This document shows, one piece after another, positions 1-6,371 of a stretch of 6,371 nucleotides of DNA. The translations under genes and the position numbers were made by a program. Origin of the DNA: an uncultured Eubacteriaceae bacterium. GTDB lineage: Bacteria > Bacillota > Clostridia > Eubacteriales > Anaerofustaceae. The stretch covers positions 1 through 6,371 of the forward strand of contig CAMSGF010000051.1 of NCBI GenBank assembly GCA_947058225.1. The letters are read 5' to 3'. Every line of letters begins with the position of its first letter. Within the stretch, counting starts at the first letter, position 1. Below the pieces are notes generated by a model. It ran no database searches. It had not been told where the DNA came from and saw only the letters and a program-made list of their open reading frames with translations.

Positions 1-180
1 CTGCCCCTGTCTTTTCCAAAAACCCGTTCCATATTGTTTCCCTGCCTTTTCTTAAAAATTTTCTATCCTGTCTTTTTATAAACTTAGGGAGGTTTTAATA
101 ATAGTAACGATGAGTAGTCTTTTATAGTTACATACAATAACCAATAAAATATCAGTCTATTATAATTTAATACTTTTAAA
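1..180. other. Left-edge non-coding stretch, no convincing gene
   Basis: AT-rich sequence downstream of the leuS terminator. All plus-strand frames open at the left edge close within the first hundred bases and resemble no protein I recognise. A GGGAGG at 89-94 is followed only by a five-codon frame from ATG 110, too far away and too short to be a gene. On the minus strand, an ATG at 32-30 preceded at 7 nt by a weak AGGG stays open to the edge (starting MERVFGKDRG). It could be the first codons of a gene to the left, but ten codons are not enough to call. The repeat within this stretch is listed separately. Confidence 0.4.
6..76. repeat. Three-copy short direct repeat CCTGYCTTTT
   Basis: The 10-mer CCTGTCTTTT occurs at 6-15 and identically at 67-76. 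A one-mismatch copy, CCTGCCTTTT, lies between them at 41-50. On the minus strand this reads AAAAGRCAGG. The spacing is irregular (35 and 26 bases between starts), so it is not a tandem array. It may be a relic, a protein-binding cluster, or chance in pyrimidine-rich DNA. Confidence 0.35.
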
Positions 181-183
181 ATT

Positions 184-219
184 AAAAAAATAACAGCAAT
201 ATCATATTGCTGCTATTTT
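184..219 (-). terminator. Rho-independent terminator of leuS
   Basis: Positions 187-202 and 204-219 form a near-perfect inverted repeat of 16 bp with a single mismatch (A193 opposite C213). The core is CAGCAATAT/ATATTGCTG, and the inner A-T pairs would open to form the loop. Read on the minus strand, the hairpin runs directly into a T-tract (the complement of A184-A190). It begins only a few bases after the leuS stop codon, as expected for an intrinsic terminator ending that transcript. Confidence 0.85.
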
Positions 220-223
220 AAAT

Positions 224-2629
224 TTATTTTACAACTATATTATAAATTCTTCCGTTTACATAAATTTCTTTTACAACATTTTTTCCATCAAGTGCATTTT
301 GAACTATTTCATCATTTCTCACAATTTCCTTAACTTCATCTTCACTTGCCTCTTTTGAAACTGAAATTTTTGTCTTTAATTTACCATTAATCTGTATAGG
401 AATTTCTATCATTGTATATTCAGTTTTGTCTTTGTCATATTTAGGCCAAGATGTATCGTGTAAATAACCTTCAAATCCCGCTCTTTCCCATAGTTCCTCT
501 GTTATGTGAGGTGCAATAGGGTTTAATAAGATTAAAAATGTCTTGTATTCTGCTTTATTTACCGAGCCTATGTTATTAAAAGTATTTGTCATTTTCATAA
601 GTGCTGCAATGGCTGTGTTAAACTTCATATTTTCCATATCGTCTGATACTTTCTTTATAAGGCGGTGCATATCAGCCATAGTTTCTTTCCTGTATTCATC
701 TCCATCTGTAAGCATATCTTCCATTTTGCTTACCCTTTCGATAAATCTCTTGCATCCTTTTACCCCGCTTTCACTCCATGGAGCGACTTTTTCAAAATCA
801 CCGATAAACATTTCATACATTCTGAGTGTATCTGCCCCATAAGTATCTATTACGTCTTCCGGATTTACTACATTTCCCCTCGACTTTGACATCTTTTCTC
901 CGTTTTCACCTAAAATCATACCATGAGAAGTCCTCTTCTTATAAGGTTCACTCGTATTTACAATTCCAATATCGTATAGGAATTTGTGCCAAAATCTTGA
1001 ATAAAGAAGATGGAGGGTTGTGTGCTCCATTCCTCCGTTGTACCAGTCTACATTCATCCAGTAATCGAGTGCTTCTTTGCTCGCAAGCTCTTTGTCGTTG
1101 TGTGGGTCTGTATATCTTAAAAAGTACCAGCTTGAACCTGCCCATTGCGGCATCGTGTCGGTTTCCCTTTTTGCATCCATTCCACACTTTGGACACTTTA
1201 CATTGTACCATTCAGGCATATTGCTAAGCGGACTTTCTCCGTCATCTGATGGTTTGTAATTATCAACTTCCGGAAGTGTAAGAGGCAGTTCGTCTTCACT
1301 TAAAGGCACGTATCCGCATTTTGGACAGTGGATAATCGGAATAGGTTCTCCCCAATATCTTTGTCTTGAAAATACCCAGTCTCTTAATTTGAAATTGACT
1401 TTTCTCTTTCCGATTCCTTTTTCTTCCACGATATCGGTCATCTTCTTTTTTGCATCATCTACACTTAACCCGTCTATTAACGGGGAATTCATCAGTTTTC
1501 CCACACCACTGTACGCTTCAGTTGATATATCTCCTCCGCTTACGACCTGAATTATAGGTAAATCAAACTTCTTTGCAAAATCATAGTCCCTTTGGTCGTG
1601 TGCGGGAACTGCCATAATCGCTCCTGTTCCATACCCCATAATTACATAGTCGGAGATAAATATAGGTAATTTATCATTAGTTATAGGATTTATTATATCA
1701 AGTCCTTTTAATCTAACTCCCGTCTTTTCCTTTGCAAGCTCCGTTCTTTCAAAGTCAGATTTTTTGCTTGCTTCCTCCTGATATTTTCTCACTTCATCTA
1801 TGTTCTCAATTTTGTCTTTGTATTTTTCAATTACAGGGTGTTCGGGGGATATAACCATATAAGTCGCACCGTAAATCGTATCAGGTCTTGTAGTATAAAC
1901 TACTAAATGTTCATCTGTCTTATCGATAGGAAAGTTTATCTCTGCACCCTCACTTCTTCCAATCCAGTTTTGCTGACTTGTTTTTACCCTTTGGATATAG
2001 TCCACATCTTCTAAATCATCGAGAAGTTTTTGTGCATATTTTGTTATTTTTAGCATCCATTGTTTTTTAACTTTTCTTACGACTTCTCCTCCGCATCTTT
2101 CACAGACTCCGTTTACAACTTCTTCATTTGCAAGCCCTACCTTGCAGCTTGTGCAGAAGTTTATCGGTATCTCTTCTTTATACGCAAGTCCCTTTTCAAA
2201 CAACTTTAAGAAAATCCACTGTGTCCATTTGTAATAGCTTGGGTCTGTTGTGTCTATTTCCCTCTGCCAGTCAAAAGAATATCCCAAAGATTTAAGCTGT
2301 TCTTTGAAGTGGTTGATATTGTTTTTTGTAACTATTGCAGGGTGTATCCCCGTCTTTATGGCATAATTTTCAGTCGGAAGTCCAAATGCATCAAATCCCA
2401 TAGGGAAGAGTACGTTATATCCTTGCATTCTCCTTTTTCTTGAGATTATATCAAGAGCAGTATAAGGCCTTGGGTGTCCGACGTGAAGCCCCTGACCTGA
2501 CGGATACGGAAATTCCACCAACGCATAATACTTTGGTTTGTCTTCTCCTGTGACAGCGTGAAAACAGTTTGTATCCTCCCAGACTTTTTGCCATTTTTTC
2601 TCTATTTCCTTAAAGTTGTATTCCTTCAT
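224..2629 (-). CDS. leuS: Leucyl-tRNA synthetase
   Basis: Cytoplasmic class Ia aminoacyl-tRNA synthetase that charges tRNA-Leu with leucine using ATP. It is complete at 801 aa, the usual bacterial size. The Rossmann catalytic core carries the HIGH motif as HVGH (49-52) and the KMSKS loop at 579-583. Zinc-type cysteine pairs lie at C159/C162 with C176/C179 and at C435/C438 with C479/C482. The CP1 editing domain (about 220-410) shows TTRPD (246-250) and AHDQRD (343-348), whose Asp345 matches the conserved editing aspartate. [16 protein letters not shown] (532-547) is a LeuRS signature. Only a short link precedes KMSKS, so the large leucine-specific insertion of E. coli LeuRS is absent, as in Bacillus-type enzymes. 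The anticodon-binding helical domain and the small C-terminal tRNA-binding domain (about 740-801) follow. The ATG at 2629 has AAGGAG 6 nt upstream. The gene stands alone between its own promoter and terminator. Identification is very secure. Confidence 0.98.
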   Translation of the reverse strand: MKEYNFKEIEKKWQKVWEDTNCFHAVTGEDKPKYYALVEFPYPSGQGLHVGHPRPYTALDIISRKRRMQGYNVLFPMGFDAFGLPTENYAIKTGIHPAIVTKNNINHFKEQLKSLGYSFDWQREIDTTDPSYYKWTQWIFLKLFEKGLAYKEEIPINFCTSCKVGLANEEVVNGVCERCGGEVVRKVKKQWMLKITKYAQKLLDDLEDVDYIQRVKTSQQNWIGRSEGAEINFPIDKTDEHLVVYTTRPDTIYGATYMVISPEHPVIEKYKDKIENIDEVRKYQEEASKKSDFERTELAKEKTGVRLKGLDIINPITNDKLPIFISDYVIMGYGTGAIMAVPAHDQRDYDFAKKFDLPIIQVVSGGDISTEAYSGVGKLMNSPLIDGLSVDDAKKKMTDIVEEKGIGKRKVNFKLRDWVFSRQRYWGEPIPIIHCPKCGYVPLSEDELPLTLPEVDNYKPSDDGESPLSNMPEWYNVKCPKCGMDAKRETDTMPQWAGSSWYFLRYTDPHNDKELASKEALDYWMNVDWYNGGMEHTTLHLLYSRFWHKFLYDIGIVNTSEPYKKRTSHGMILGENGEKMSKSRGNVVNPEDVIDTYGADTLRMYEMFIGDFEKVAPWSESGVKGCKRFIERVSKMEDMLTDGDEYRKETMADMHRLIKKVSDDMENMKFNTAIAALMKMTNTFNNIGSVNKAEYKTFLILLNPIAPHITEELWERAGFEGYLHDTSWPKYDKDKTEYTMIEIPIQINGKLKTKISVSKEASEDEVKEIVRNDEIVQNALDGKNVVKEIYVNGRIYNIVVK

Positions 2630-2677
2630 TTCATACTCCTTAAACTAATAATTGCTAATATTGACTATAATATATCT

Positions 2678-2707
2678 ATTATAAGTAATTTAAACATAAT
2701 AAGTCAA
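2678..2707 (-). promoter_or_regulatory. Sigma-A-type promoter of leuS
   Basis: On the minus strand, TTGACT (complement of 2702-2707) and a perfect TATAAT (complement of 2678-2683) are separated by 18 nt. Transcription would start near 2671, giving a leader of only about 40 nt before the leuS ATG. That leader has room for the ribosome binding site (AAGGAG, 2641-2636) but not for a T-box riboswitch, often found before aminoacyl-tRNA synthetase genes in Firmicutes. Confidence 0.75.
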
Positions 2708-2806
2708 TAAAAAGTTATATTTTATCTGCTTTAACTCCGTTGTTTAACACACTTTTTCATATTTATATTTAATTTTAGTAAATGATTTCCATTTGATTTG
2801 TTTTTC

Positions 2807-2835
2807 TTGCAATTACAGACAAAATAACTTATAAT
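2807..2835 (+). promoter_or_regulatory. Candidate sigma-A promoter for nfo
   Basis: TTGCAA (2807-2812) and a perfect TATAAT (2830-2835) are separated by 17 nt, the optimal spacing. The start would fall near 2842, leaving an nfo leader of about 130 nt. In such AT-rich DNA, -10 matches are common, so the -35 and the spacing carry most of the weight. A closer pair (TTGTAA 2927-2932, TATTAT 2951-2956) would start too near the ribosome binding site to be the better choice. Confidence 0.55.
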
Positions 2836-2864
2836 TATATTAAAATATAACAAAAATTTTTGAT

Positions 2865-2908
2865 AAACTCAGAATTTTTTACATAAAAATTTCTCGGGTT
2901 TCTTTTTT
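2865..2908 (+). terminator. Possible weak terminator or attenuator in the nfo leader
   Basis: AAACTC (2865-2870) can pair with GGGTTT (2896-2901), including one G-U pair. AGAA (2871-2874) can pair with TTCT (2891-2894), and T2875-T2879 with A2885-A2889. C2895 and T2890 are bulged. The stem is followed at once by C then six T (2903-2908). The layout is that of an intrinsic terminator, but the stem is A-T rich and bulged, so it may be weak or fortuitous. Confidence 0.3.
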
Positions 2909-2974
2909 CACTTAAAAAAAATTTTTTTGTAAATAATATTATTGTATGATTATTATAAATAAAAGGAGAATAAA

Positions 2975-3808
2975 ATGTTAAATATAGGAGCCCATATATC
3001 TATCGCAGGTGGTTATGAAAATGCTGCGAAAAATGCTTTTGACATAGGTGCCAATACATTTCAGTTTTTCACGAGAAATCCAAGGGGTGGTAAGGCGAGG
3101 GCACTTGATAGGGACGATATTGAAAAGACTGAAAAGTTTTTTGAAGAAAACGGCATAAAAAATATCCTTGCTCACGCACCATACACTCTGAATATGGCAA
3201 GTAATAACGAAAGCACGAGGGAATTTGCGAGTGAAATTTTCAGAAAAGACCTTGATATTTTAAATGAAATACCATGTAATCTCTATAACTTTCATCCGGG
3301 AAGCTATACGAAAGATACGCTGGAGATTGGAACTTCCAGAATTGTCGATATTTTAAATTCACAGATAAAAGAAGATGATGACACTTTTATACTGCTTGAA
3401 ACGATGTCAGGCAAAGGGAGTGAAATAGGAAGGAGCTTTGAAGAACTAAAAGAGATAATCGACAGGGTTAATTTAAAAGATAAAATGGGAGTGTGTTTTG
3501 ATACGTGTCATGTATACTGTGCGGGATATGACATAGTAAATGATTTAGACTCGGTTATGACTGAGTTTGATAAAGTTATAGGTCTTGACAGATTAAAGGC
3601 TATACATTTAAATGACACACAAAATGACTTTAATACGAATAAAGACAGACACGCAAAGATAGGGGAGGGGTTTATAGGAAATGAGGCGATAATAAGATTT
3701 ATAAATCACGAAACCATAAGAAATCTTCCCATACTTCTTGAAACTCCAAATGAGTTGGACGGATATAGGAAAGAAATAGAATTTTTGAGAGATAATTACA
3801 AATATTAA
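2975..3808 (+). CDS. nfo: Endonuclease IV (AP endonuclease)
   Basis: Zinc-dependent apurinic/apyrimidinic endonuclease of base-excision repair. It cuts the backbone 5' to abasic sites and removes blocked 3' ends in the cytoplasm. At 277 aa it has the family length and a TIM-barrel layout. All nine metal ligands known from E. coli Nfo can be placed: H67 (AHAPY), H107 (NFHPG), E142 (LLETMSGKG), D176 and H179 (FDTCH), H211 (IHLND), D224 and H226 (KDRH), and E256 (LLETPN). The N-terminal GAHISIAGG is also a family signature. The ATG has AAGGAG 6 nt upstream. It is divergent from leuS and followed by an 80-bp gap without a convincing terminator, so some read-through into the next operon is possible. 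Function and completeness are very secure. Confidence 0.97.
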   Translation: MLNIGAHISIAGGYENAAKNAFDIGANTFQFFTRNPRGGKARALDRDDIEKTEKFFEENGIKNILAHAPYTLNMASNNESTREFASEIFRKDLDILNEIPCNLYNFHPGSYTKDTLEIGTSRIVDILNSQIKEDDDTFILLETMSGKGSEIGRSFEELKEIIDRVNLKDKMGVCFDTCHVYCAGYDIVNDLDSVMTEFDKVIGLDRLKAIHLNDTQNDFNTNKDRHAKIGEGFIGNEAIIRFINHETIRNLPILLETPNELDGYRKEIEFLRDNYKY

Positions 3809-3821
3809 GATTTTTTTAATG

Positions 3822-3850
3822 TTGCTTTATAAGTATTTTTCTAGTACAAT
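3822..3850 (+). promoter_or_regulatory. Candidate promoter of the nuoE-nuoF-hydA-like operon
   Basis: TTGCTT (3822-3827) and TACAAT (3845-3850) are separated by exactly 17 nt in the gap after nfo. The start would lie near 3857, giving a leader of about 32 nt that contains the GGGAGG ribosome binding site. This suggests the redox operon is transcribed on its own rather than only by read-through from nfo. No clear operator or Rex-type palindrome was recognised. Confidence 0.55.
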
Positions 3851-3874
3851 TATTAAAAATAGACCAATGATTAC

Positions 3875-3891
3875 GGGAGGAATTAAGTTTG
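3875..3891 (+). promoter_or_regulatory. Ribosome binding site fixing the TTG start of the NuoE-like gene
   Basis: GGGAGG at 3875-3880 sits 8 nt before TTG 3889-3891. The same frame has a stop upstream at 3868-3870, and its first in-frame ATG is codon 107, inside the conserved domain. TTG is therefore the only sensible start. An ATG at 3867 is in another frame and lacks a ribosome binding site. Confidence 0.8.
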
Positions 3892-4377
3892 GAAAATTCT
3901 CAATATGCGGAAAGCATAAACAATATAATTGAATTTTATGATAATGAGCCTTCAAATTTACTTCAGATTTTGTTGAAGGTTCAGGATAAAACACCTGCAA
4001 AATTTATTTCAAAAGAAGTCGGAAACTACATAGCACAAAAACTTAACATACCATCCAGTAAGGTGAGTGAAGTGATAAGCTATTTTGATGCTATTAACAC
4101 ATCTCCAAAGGGGAGATACATAATCGGCGTTTGTAATTCAACTGCTTGTTTTGCAAACGGATATGAAAAGATAGGTAAGGTTTTTGAAAATGAACTTGGA
4201 ATAAAGATGGGACAGACGACAGAGGATGGAATGTTCACATTAAAATATACTCCTTGCTTTGGAGCGTGTGATATAGCTCCTGCCGTTAGGATAAATAATT
4301 CTGTCGTTGGAAATTTGACACCTGCAAAGGTCAGTAAACTTCTTAAAAACCTAAAGGGAGGTGGCTCAAATGAGTAA
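3889..4377 (+). CDS. nuoE: NuoE/HydC-like [2Fe-2S] thioredoxin-fold subunit
   Basis: Small electron-transfer subunit (162 aa) of the family shared by complex I NuoE and hydrogenase HydC. It normally docks on the NuoF/HydB flavin subunit and holds one [2Fe-2S] cluster. The N-terminal helical bundle (about 1-70) is followed by a thioredoxin-like ferredoxin domain with ligands C82 and C87 (VCNSTAC) and C123 and C127 (TPCFGAC), spaced C-x4-C-x35-C-x3-C. TTEDGMFTL (110-118) and NLTPAKV (142-148) are further family motifs. The family's common C-x-GTAC is NSTAC here, a mild change. Translation starts at TTG behind GGGAGG. The last codons overlap the next gene by 8 nt, which suggests translational coupling. 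The NuoEF-type pairing is sure; whether the complex is a hydrogenase, a formate dehydrogenase or another dehydrogenase depends on the third subunit. Confidence 0.92.
   Translation: MENSQYAESINNIIEFYDNEPSNLLQILLKVQDKTPAKFISKEVGNYIAQKLNIPSSKVSEVISYFDAINTSPKGRYIIGVCNSTACFANGYEKIGKVFENELGIKMGQTTEDGMFTLKYTPCFGACDIAPAVRINNSVVGNLTPAKVSKLLKNLKGGGSNE
4353..4372 (+). promoter_or_regulatory. Ribosome binding site fixing the ATG start of the NuoF-like gene
   Basis: AAAGGGAGG at 4353-4361 lies inside the end of the NuoE-like gene, 8 nt before ATG 4370-4372. The in-frame GTG at 4361 overlaps this binding site itself and is rejected as a start. The ATG overlaps the upstream stop codon region by 8 nt. Confidence 0.85.
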
Positions 4378-5611
4378 GGCGAATTTTATAACAAAAGAAT
4401 TTGGCTCCTATAAGCCTTACAGCATAAACGAATATATCTCTGTAGGGGGATTTAAGGGTTTAAAAAAGGCACTCTCACAAGGCTATGAAAAGACGATAGA
4501 AGATGTTTCAGCATCAGGTCTTCAGGGAAGAGGCGGTGCTAATTATCCAACGGGGAAAAAACTGGCACAGGCGAGAAGTGCAAAGGGGTATGGAAACAGA
4601 TATGTGCTTTGTAATGCGGATGAGGGGGAACCGGGTACATTTAAGGATAAATATCTGCTTTTAAATGGAATTTATCAGGTCATTGAAGGCATCATAATTG
4701 CAGGGTACTGTGCAGGTGCAAATAAAGGATACATATACGTCAGGGAAGAATATACCTTTATGCACAAGGATATTGAATATGCCATTTCACAGGTATATAA
4801 AAAAGGCGGACTTGGCGAAAATATTTTAAATTCAGGTTTTAATTTTGATTTAAAATTATTCTCAGGCGGTGGCTCATACATATGCGGTGAGGGTTTTGCG
4901 ATGTGTGAAAGCATTGAAGGGAAAAGCGGCAGACCGAGAAGTAAGCCTCCTTATGTTAAGGAATGCGGACTGTTTAACGACCCGACACTCGTTATAAATA
5001 CCGAAACGGTCAGTGTTATTGCCAATTTAATGAAATACAGCGTTGAAGAATTTGTTTCTTACGGAGTTGAGGATTGCCCCGGCACAAAGATGATAAGTGT
5101 CAGCGGGAATGTTTCAAATCCAGGTGTTTTTGAAGTTGAATTTGGAACGAGTCTTAAGAAAATAGTGCAAATGGCAGGCGGAAATATAGAAGATGTAAAA
5201 TTCCTTCAAATCGGCGGTGCGAGCGGTGCGATTATATCGTCAAAATTATTAAACGCACCTTATACATATTCGGGAATGAAAAAGGTTATGGGAAGTATCG
5301 GTTCCGGAGCTGTTGTCGTTTGTGATAAGACAGTGGATGTTATAGAGTATTTAGCAGTGGTTGAAGAATTTTTCCATCATGAAAGCTGTGGGAAATGTGT
5401 TCCATGCAGGGAAGGCAACAGGCAGTTATCTTTAATTATGCAAAGACTTAAAACTAAAAAAGCTAAGATAAACGACTTGAGAAACTATGTAAAAATCGTA
5501 AATGCACTTGACGCATCTCTTTGCGGAAGCGGAAGAACACAAATCGTTCCGTTTGTTACGGCGTACAGATATTTTATGAATGATTTTAAGTCAAAAATAC
5601 AGGGGGTATAA
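4370..5611 (+). CDS. nuoF: NuoF/HydB-like FMN and [4Fe-4S] subunit, short and divergent
   Basis: Probable diaphorase subunit (413 aa) that in its family oxidises or reduces NAD(P)(H) at FMN and passes electrons to iron-sulfur clusters. Domains: the FMN/nucleotide Rossmann-like part (about 45-235) with GLQGRGGANYPTG (50-62), CNADEGEPGTFKD (81-93) and SYICGEGFAM (169-178); an SLBB ubiquitin-like domain (about 238-290); and the N3-type [4Fe-4S] site with C340, C343 and C346 (ESCGKCVPC) plus C385 (SLCGSG). It has neither the N-terminal ferredoxin-like domain nor the C-terminal two-[4Fe-4S] domain of long HydB proteins, so it has complex I NuoF architecture. Several pocket positions differ from the consensus as I recall it: GLRGRGGAGFP reads GLQGRGGANYP, CGEETA reads CGEGFA, KPPFPA reads KPPYVK, and VNNVET reads VINTET. 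FMN and nucleotide use are therefore inferred, not certain. One base separates it from the next gene. Confidence 0.9.
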   Translation: MSKANFITKEFGSYKPYSINEYISVGGFKGLKKALSQGYEKTIEDVSASGLQGRGGANYPTGKKLAQARSAKGYGNRYVLCNADEGEPGTFKDKYLLLNGIYQVIEGIIIAGYCAGANKGYIYVREEYTFMHKDIEYAISQVYKKGGLGENILNSGFNFDLKLFSGGGSYICGEGFAMCESIEGKSGRPRSKPPYVKECGLFNDPTLVINTETVSVIANLMKYSVEEFVSYGVEDCPGTKMISVSGNVSNPGVFEVEFGTSLKKIVQMAGGNIEDVKFLQIGGASGAIISSKLLNAPYTYSGMKKVMGSIGSGAVVVCDKTVDVIEYLAVVEEFFHHESCGKCVPCREGNRQLSLIMQRLKTKKAKINDLRNYVKIVNALDASLCGSGRTQIVPFVTAYRYFMNDFKSKIQGV

Positions 5612-5615
5612 AATG
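5601..5615 (+). promoter_or_regulatory. Ribosome binding site of the HydA/NuoG-like gene
   Basis: AGGGGG at 5601-5606 is 6 nt before ATG 5613-5615, inside the last codons of the NuoF-like gene. It fixes the start of the right-edge reading frame. Confidence 0.75.
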
Positions 5616-6371
5616 TCAGTATCATTAATGATTGACTCTCAAAGGGTAGAGGTAGAAGAAAATACAACTATTTTGGATGCAGCAAAGAAAGCGGGAATTG
5701 AAATACCGACTTTATGTTATTTGGAAAATATAAATAAAAATACTTCCTGCAGGATGTGTATAGTCGATACGGGAGGCGGAAGACTTTCTCCTGCATGTTC
5801 GACTCCTGTAAGGGATGGAATGGAAGTTAAGACAGCGACAAAGAAGATAAAGGAGATAAGAAAGACTATCCTCGAACTTCTCCTTGCCAATCACAACAGC
5901 GACTGTACGATGTGTGTGAGAAACGGAGACTGCGAGCTTCAAAATCTTGCGAATAAGTACGGAGTTGATGAAAATCCTTTTAGAAAGACTTATACGGTGT
6001 ATCAGGATACAAAGCCAAAGGCTGTAAACCGAGATTTAAGCAAGTGTATAAAATGCGGAAGATGTATAAGCGTTTGTGAGAATGTTCAAGGTGTTAGGGC
6101 TATTTCGTATATCAACAGAAGTGATAAAACGCAAATCGCTCCTCCTTACAACGATTCTCTTATGCATTCAAACTGTATTGCCTGCGGACAGTGCATTGCA
6201 AGCTGTCCTGTCGGAGCATTGTATGAAAGCAAGAAGTTAAGCGATATCTATTCTGCTCTTGCAGAGGATACATATTACAACGTATGTTTAATATCTCATC
6301 AATCGGCTGAGGCTCTTGGTAAAGTGTTAAAGGTTCAGATGTTAGGGGATTTTCGAATAACCCTGGACGGA
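5613..6371 (+). CDS. HydA/NuoG-like iron-sulfur protein, 3' end cut by window
   Basis: The first 253 codons are visible and open to the edge. The cluster relay is that of [FeFe]-hydrogenase HydA, complex I NuoG and NAD-linked formate dehydrogenases. It has a plant-type [2Fe-2S] domain with C35, C46, C49 and C62; a His-Cys [4Fe-4S] site with H94, C98, C101 and C107 (H-x3-C-x2-C-x5-C); then two ferredoxin [4Fe-4S] motifs, C145/C148/C151/C155 and C188/C191/C194/C198. After these, KLSDIYSALAEDTYYNVCLI (208-227) resembles the HydA linker into the H-cluster domain better than the CPYCGVGC entry of molybdenum formate dehydrogenases. However, the usual HydA motif of the form QTAPAVR-ALGEEFG is replaced by SHQSAEALGKVL. 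The H-cluster cysteines would lie beyond the edge, so catalytic competence cannot be judged. It is the presumed active-site partner of the upstream NuoEF-like pair, sharing their operon with a 1-nt gap. Confidence 0.85.
   Translation, partial: MSVSLMIDSQRVEVEENTTILDAAKKAGIEIPTLCYLENINKNTSCRMCIVDTGGGRLSPACSTPVRDGMEVKTATKKIKEIRKTILELLLANHNSDCTMCVRNGDCELQNLANKYGVDENPFRKTYTVYQDTKPKAVNRDLSKCIKCGRCISVCENVQGVRAISYINRSDKTQIAPPYNDSLMHSNCIACGQCIASCPVGALYESKKLSDIYSALAEDTYYNVCLISHQSAEALGKVLKVQMLGDFRITLDG

Larger units (their letters stand above)
2642..2974. other. Divergent leuS/nfo intergenic region
   Basis: A 333-bp, very AT-rich gap between divergently transcribed genes. It holds the leuS promoter on the left, a candidate nfo promoter in the middle, and a weak hairpin followed by a T-tract in the nfo leader. 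It also holds an A8T7 block at 2914-2928, which is likely intrinsically curved or rigid DNA. I found no open reading frame with a ribosome binding site, no T-box signature and no tRNA-like fold. Confidence 0.6.

Noticed and set aside
1..32. Possible minus-strand gene start reading MERVFGKDRG at the left edge
   Set aside because: Only about ten codons are visible behind a weak AGGG site, which is insufficient to call a gene; noted in the left-edge entry instead.
543..1259. Plus-strand open frames lying opposite leuS
   Set aside because: They are antisense to a fully conserved synthetase coding sequence, lack ribosome binding sites and show no recognisable domains.
2914..2928. A8T7 self-complementary block before nfo as a hairpin
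   Set aside because: With no loop sequence and only A-T pairs, it is better viewed as an A/T tract than as an RNA hairpin.
3803..3820. ATTAA...TTAAT inverted repeat with T-tract right after nfo as a terminator
   Set aside because: The stem is five A-T pairs with no G or C and would be too unstable to terminate reliably.
3867..3932. Short frame from ATG 3867 overlapping the start of the NuoE-like gene
   Set aside because: It is 21 codons long, has no ribosome binding site, and is out of frame with the gene whose conserved protein starts at TTG 3889.
4361..4369. GTG start extending the NuoF-like protein by three residues (MAQ)
   Set aside because: The GTG overlaps the AAAGGGAGG ribosome binding site that is ideally placed for ATG 4370.
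5712..5942. Minus-strand frame opposite the HydA/NuoG-like gene
   Set aside because: It is a shadow of the conserved cysteine-rich coding sequence on the plus strand.

Overview
The window reads as a piece of chromosome from a low-GC, anaerobic Gram-positive bacterium (Clostridia or Tissierellia type). The support is AT-rich intergenic DNA, strong AGGAGG-like ribosome binding sites, a TTG start, a Bacillus/Clostridium-type leucyl-tRNA synthetase, and an operon for a soluble iron-sulfur/flavin complex typical of fermentative anaerobes. The genus cannot be fixed from the sequence alone. No insertion sequence, phage gene, tRNA, rRNA or CRISPR array was seen.

Layout: positions 1-180 hold no convincing gene, only a thrice-repeated 10-mer and a possible start of a minus-strand reading frame that runs off the left edge. 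leuS (leucyl-tRNA synthetase, minus strand, 224-2629) is complete, with a good sigma-A-type promoter, a leader of roughly 40 nt without a T-box, and a rho-independent terminator just after its stop. A 333-bp AT-rich divergent intergenic region separates it from nfo (endonuclease IV, plus strand, 2975-3808), which has all nine expected metal ligands. The nfo leader carries its own promoter and a weak hairpin plus T-tract that might attenuate transcription.

From about 3822 an operon begins, with a promoter in the nfo-downstream gap: a NuoE/HydC-like [2Fe-2S] subunit (TTG start), a NuoF-like FMN/[4Fe-4S] subunit overlapping it by 8 nt, and, one base later, a HydA/NuoG-like iron-sulfur protein cut by the right edge after 253 codons. 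The expected electron path is NAD(P)H, FMN in the F subunit, the iron-sulfur clusters of the E, F and third subunits, then the active site of the third subunit, which lies outside the window.

The most interesting part is this operon. The NuoF-like subunit is shorter than HydB of the well-known trimeric hydrogenases. It also departs from the family consensus at several FMN/nucleotide-pocket motifs while keeping its cluster cysteines. The third subunit has four intact cluster motifs but becomes unlike standard HydA exactly where the H-cluster domain should begin. This may be a divergent non-bifurcating hydrogenase or a HydA-derived complex with a different job; the missing downstream sequence would decide.
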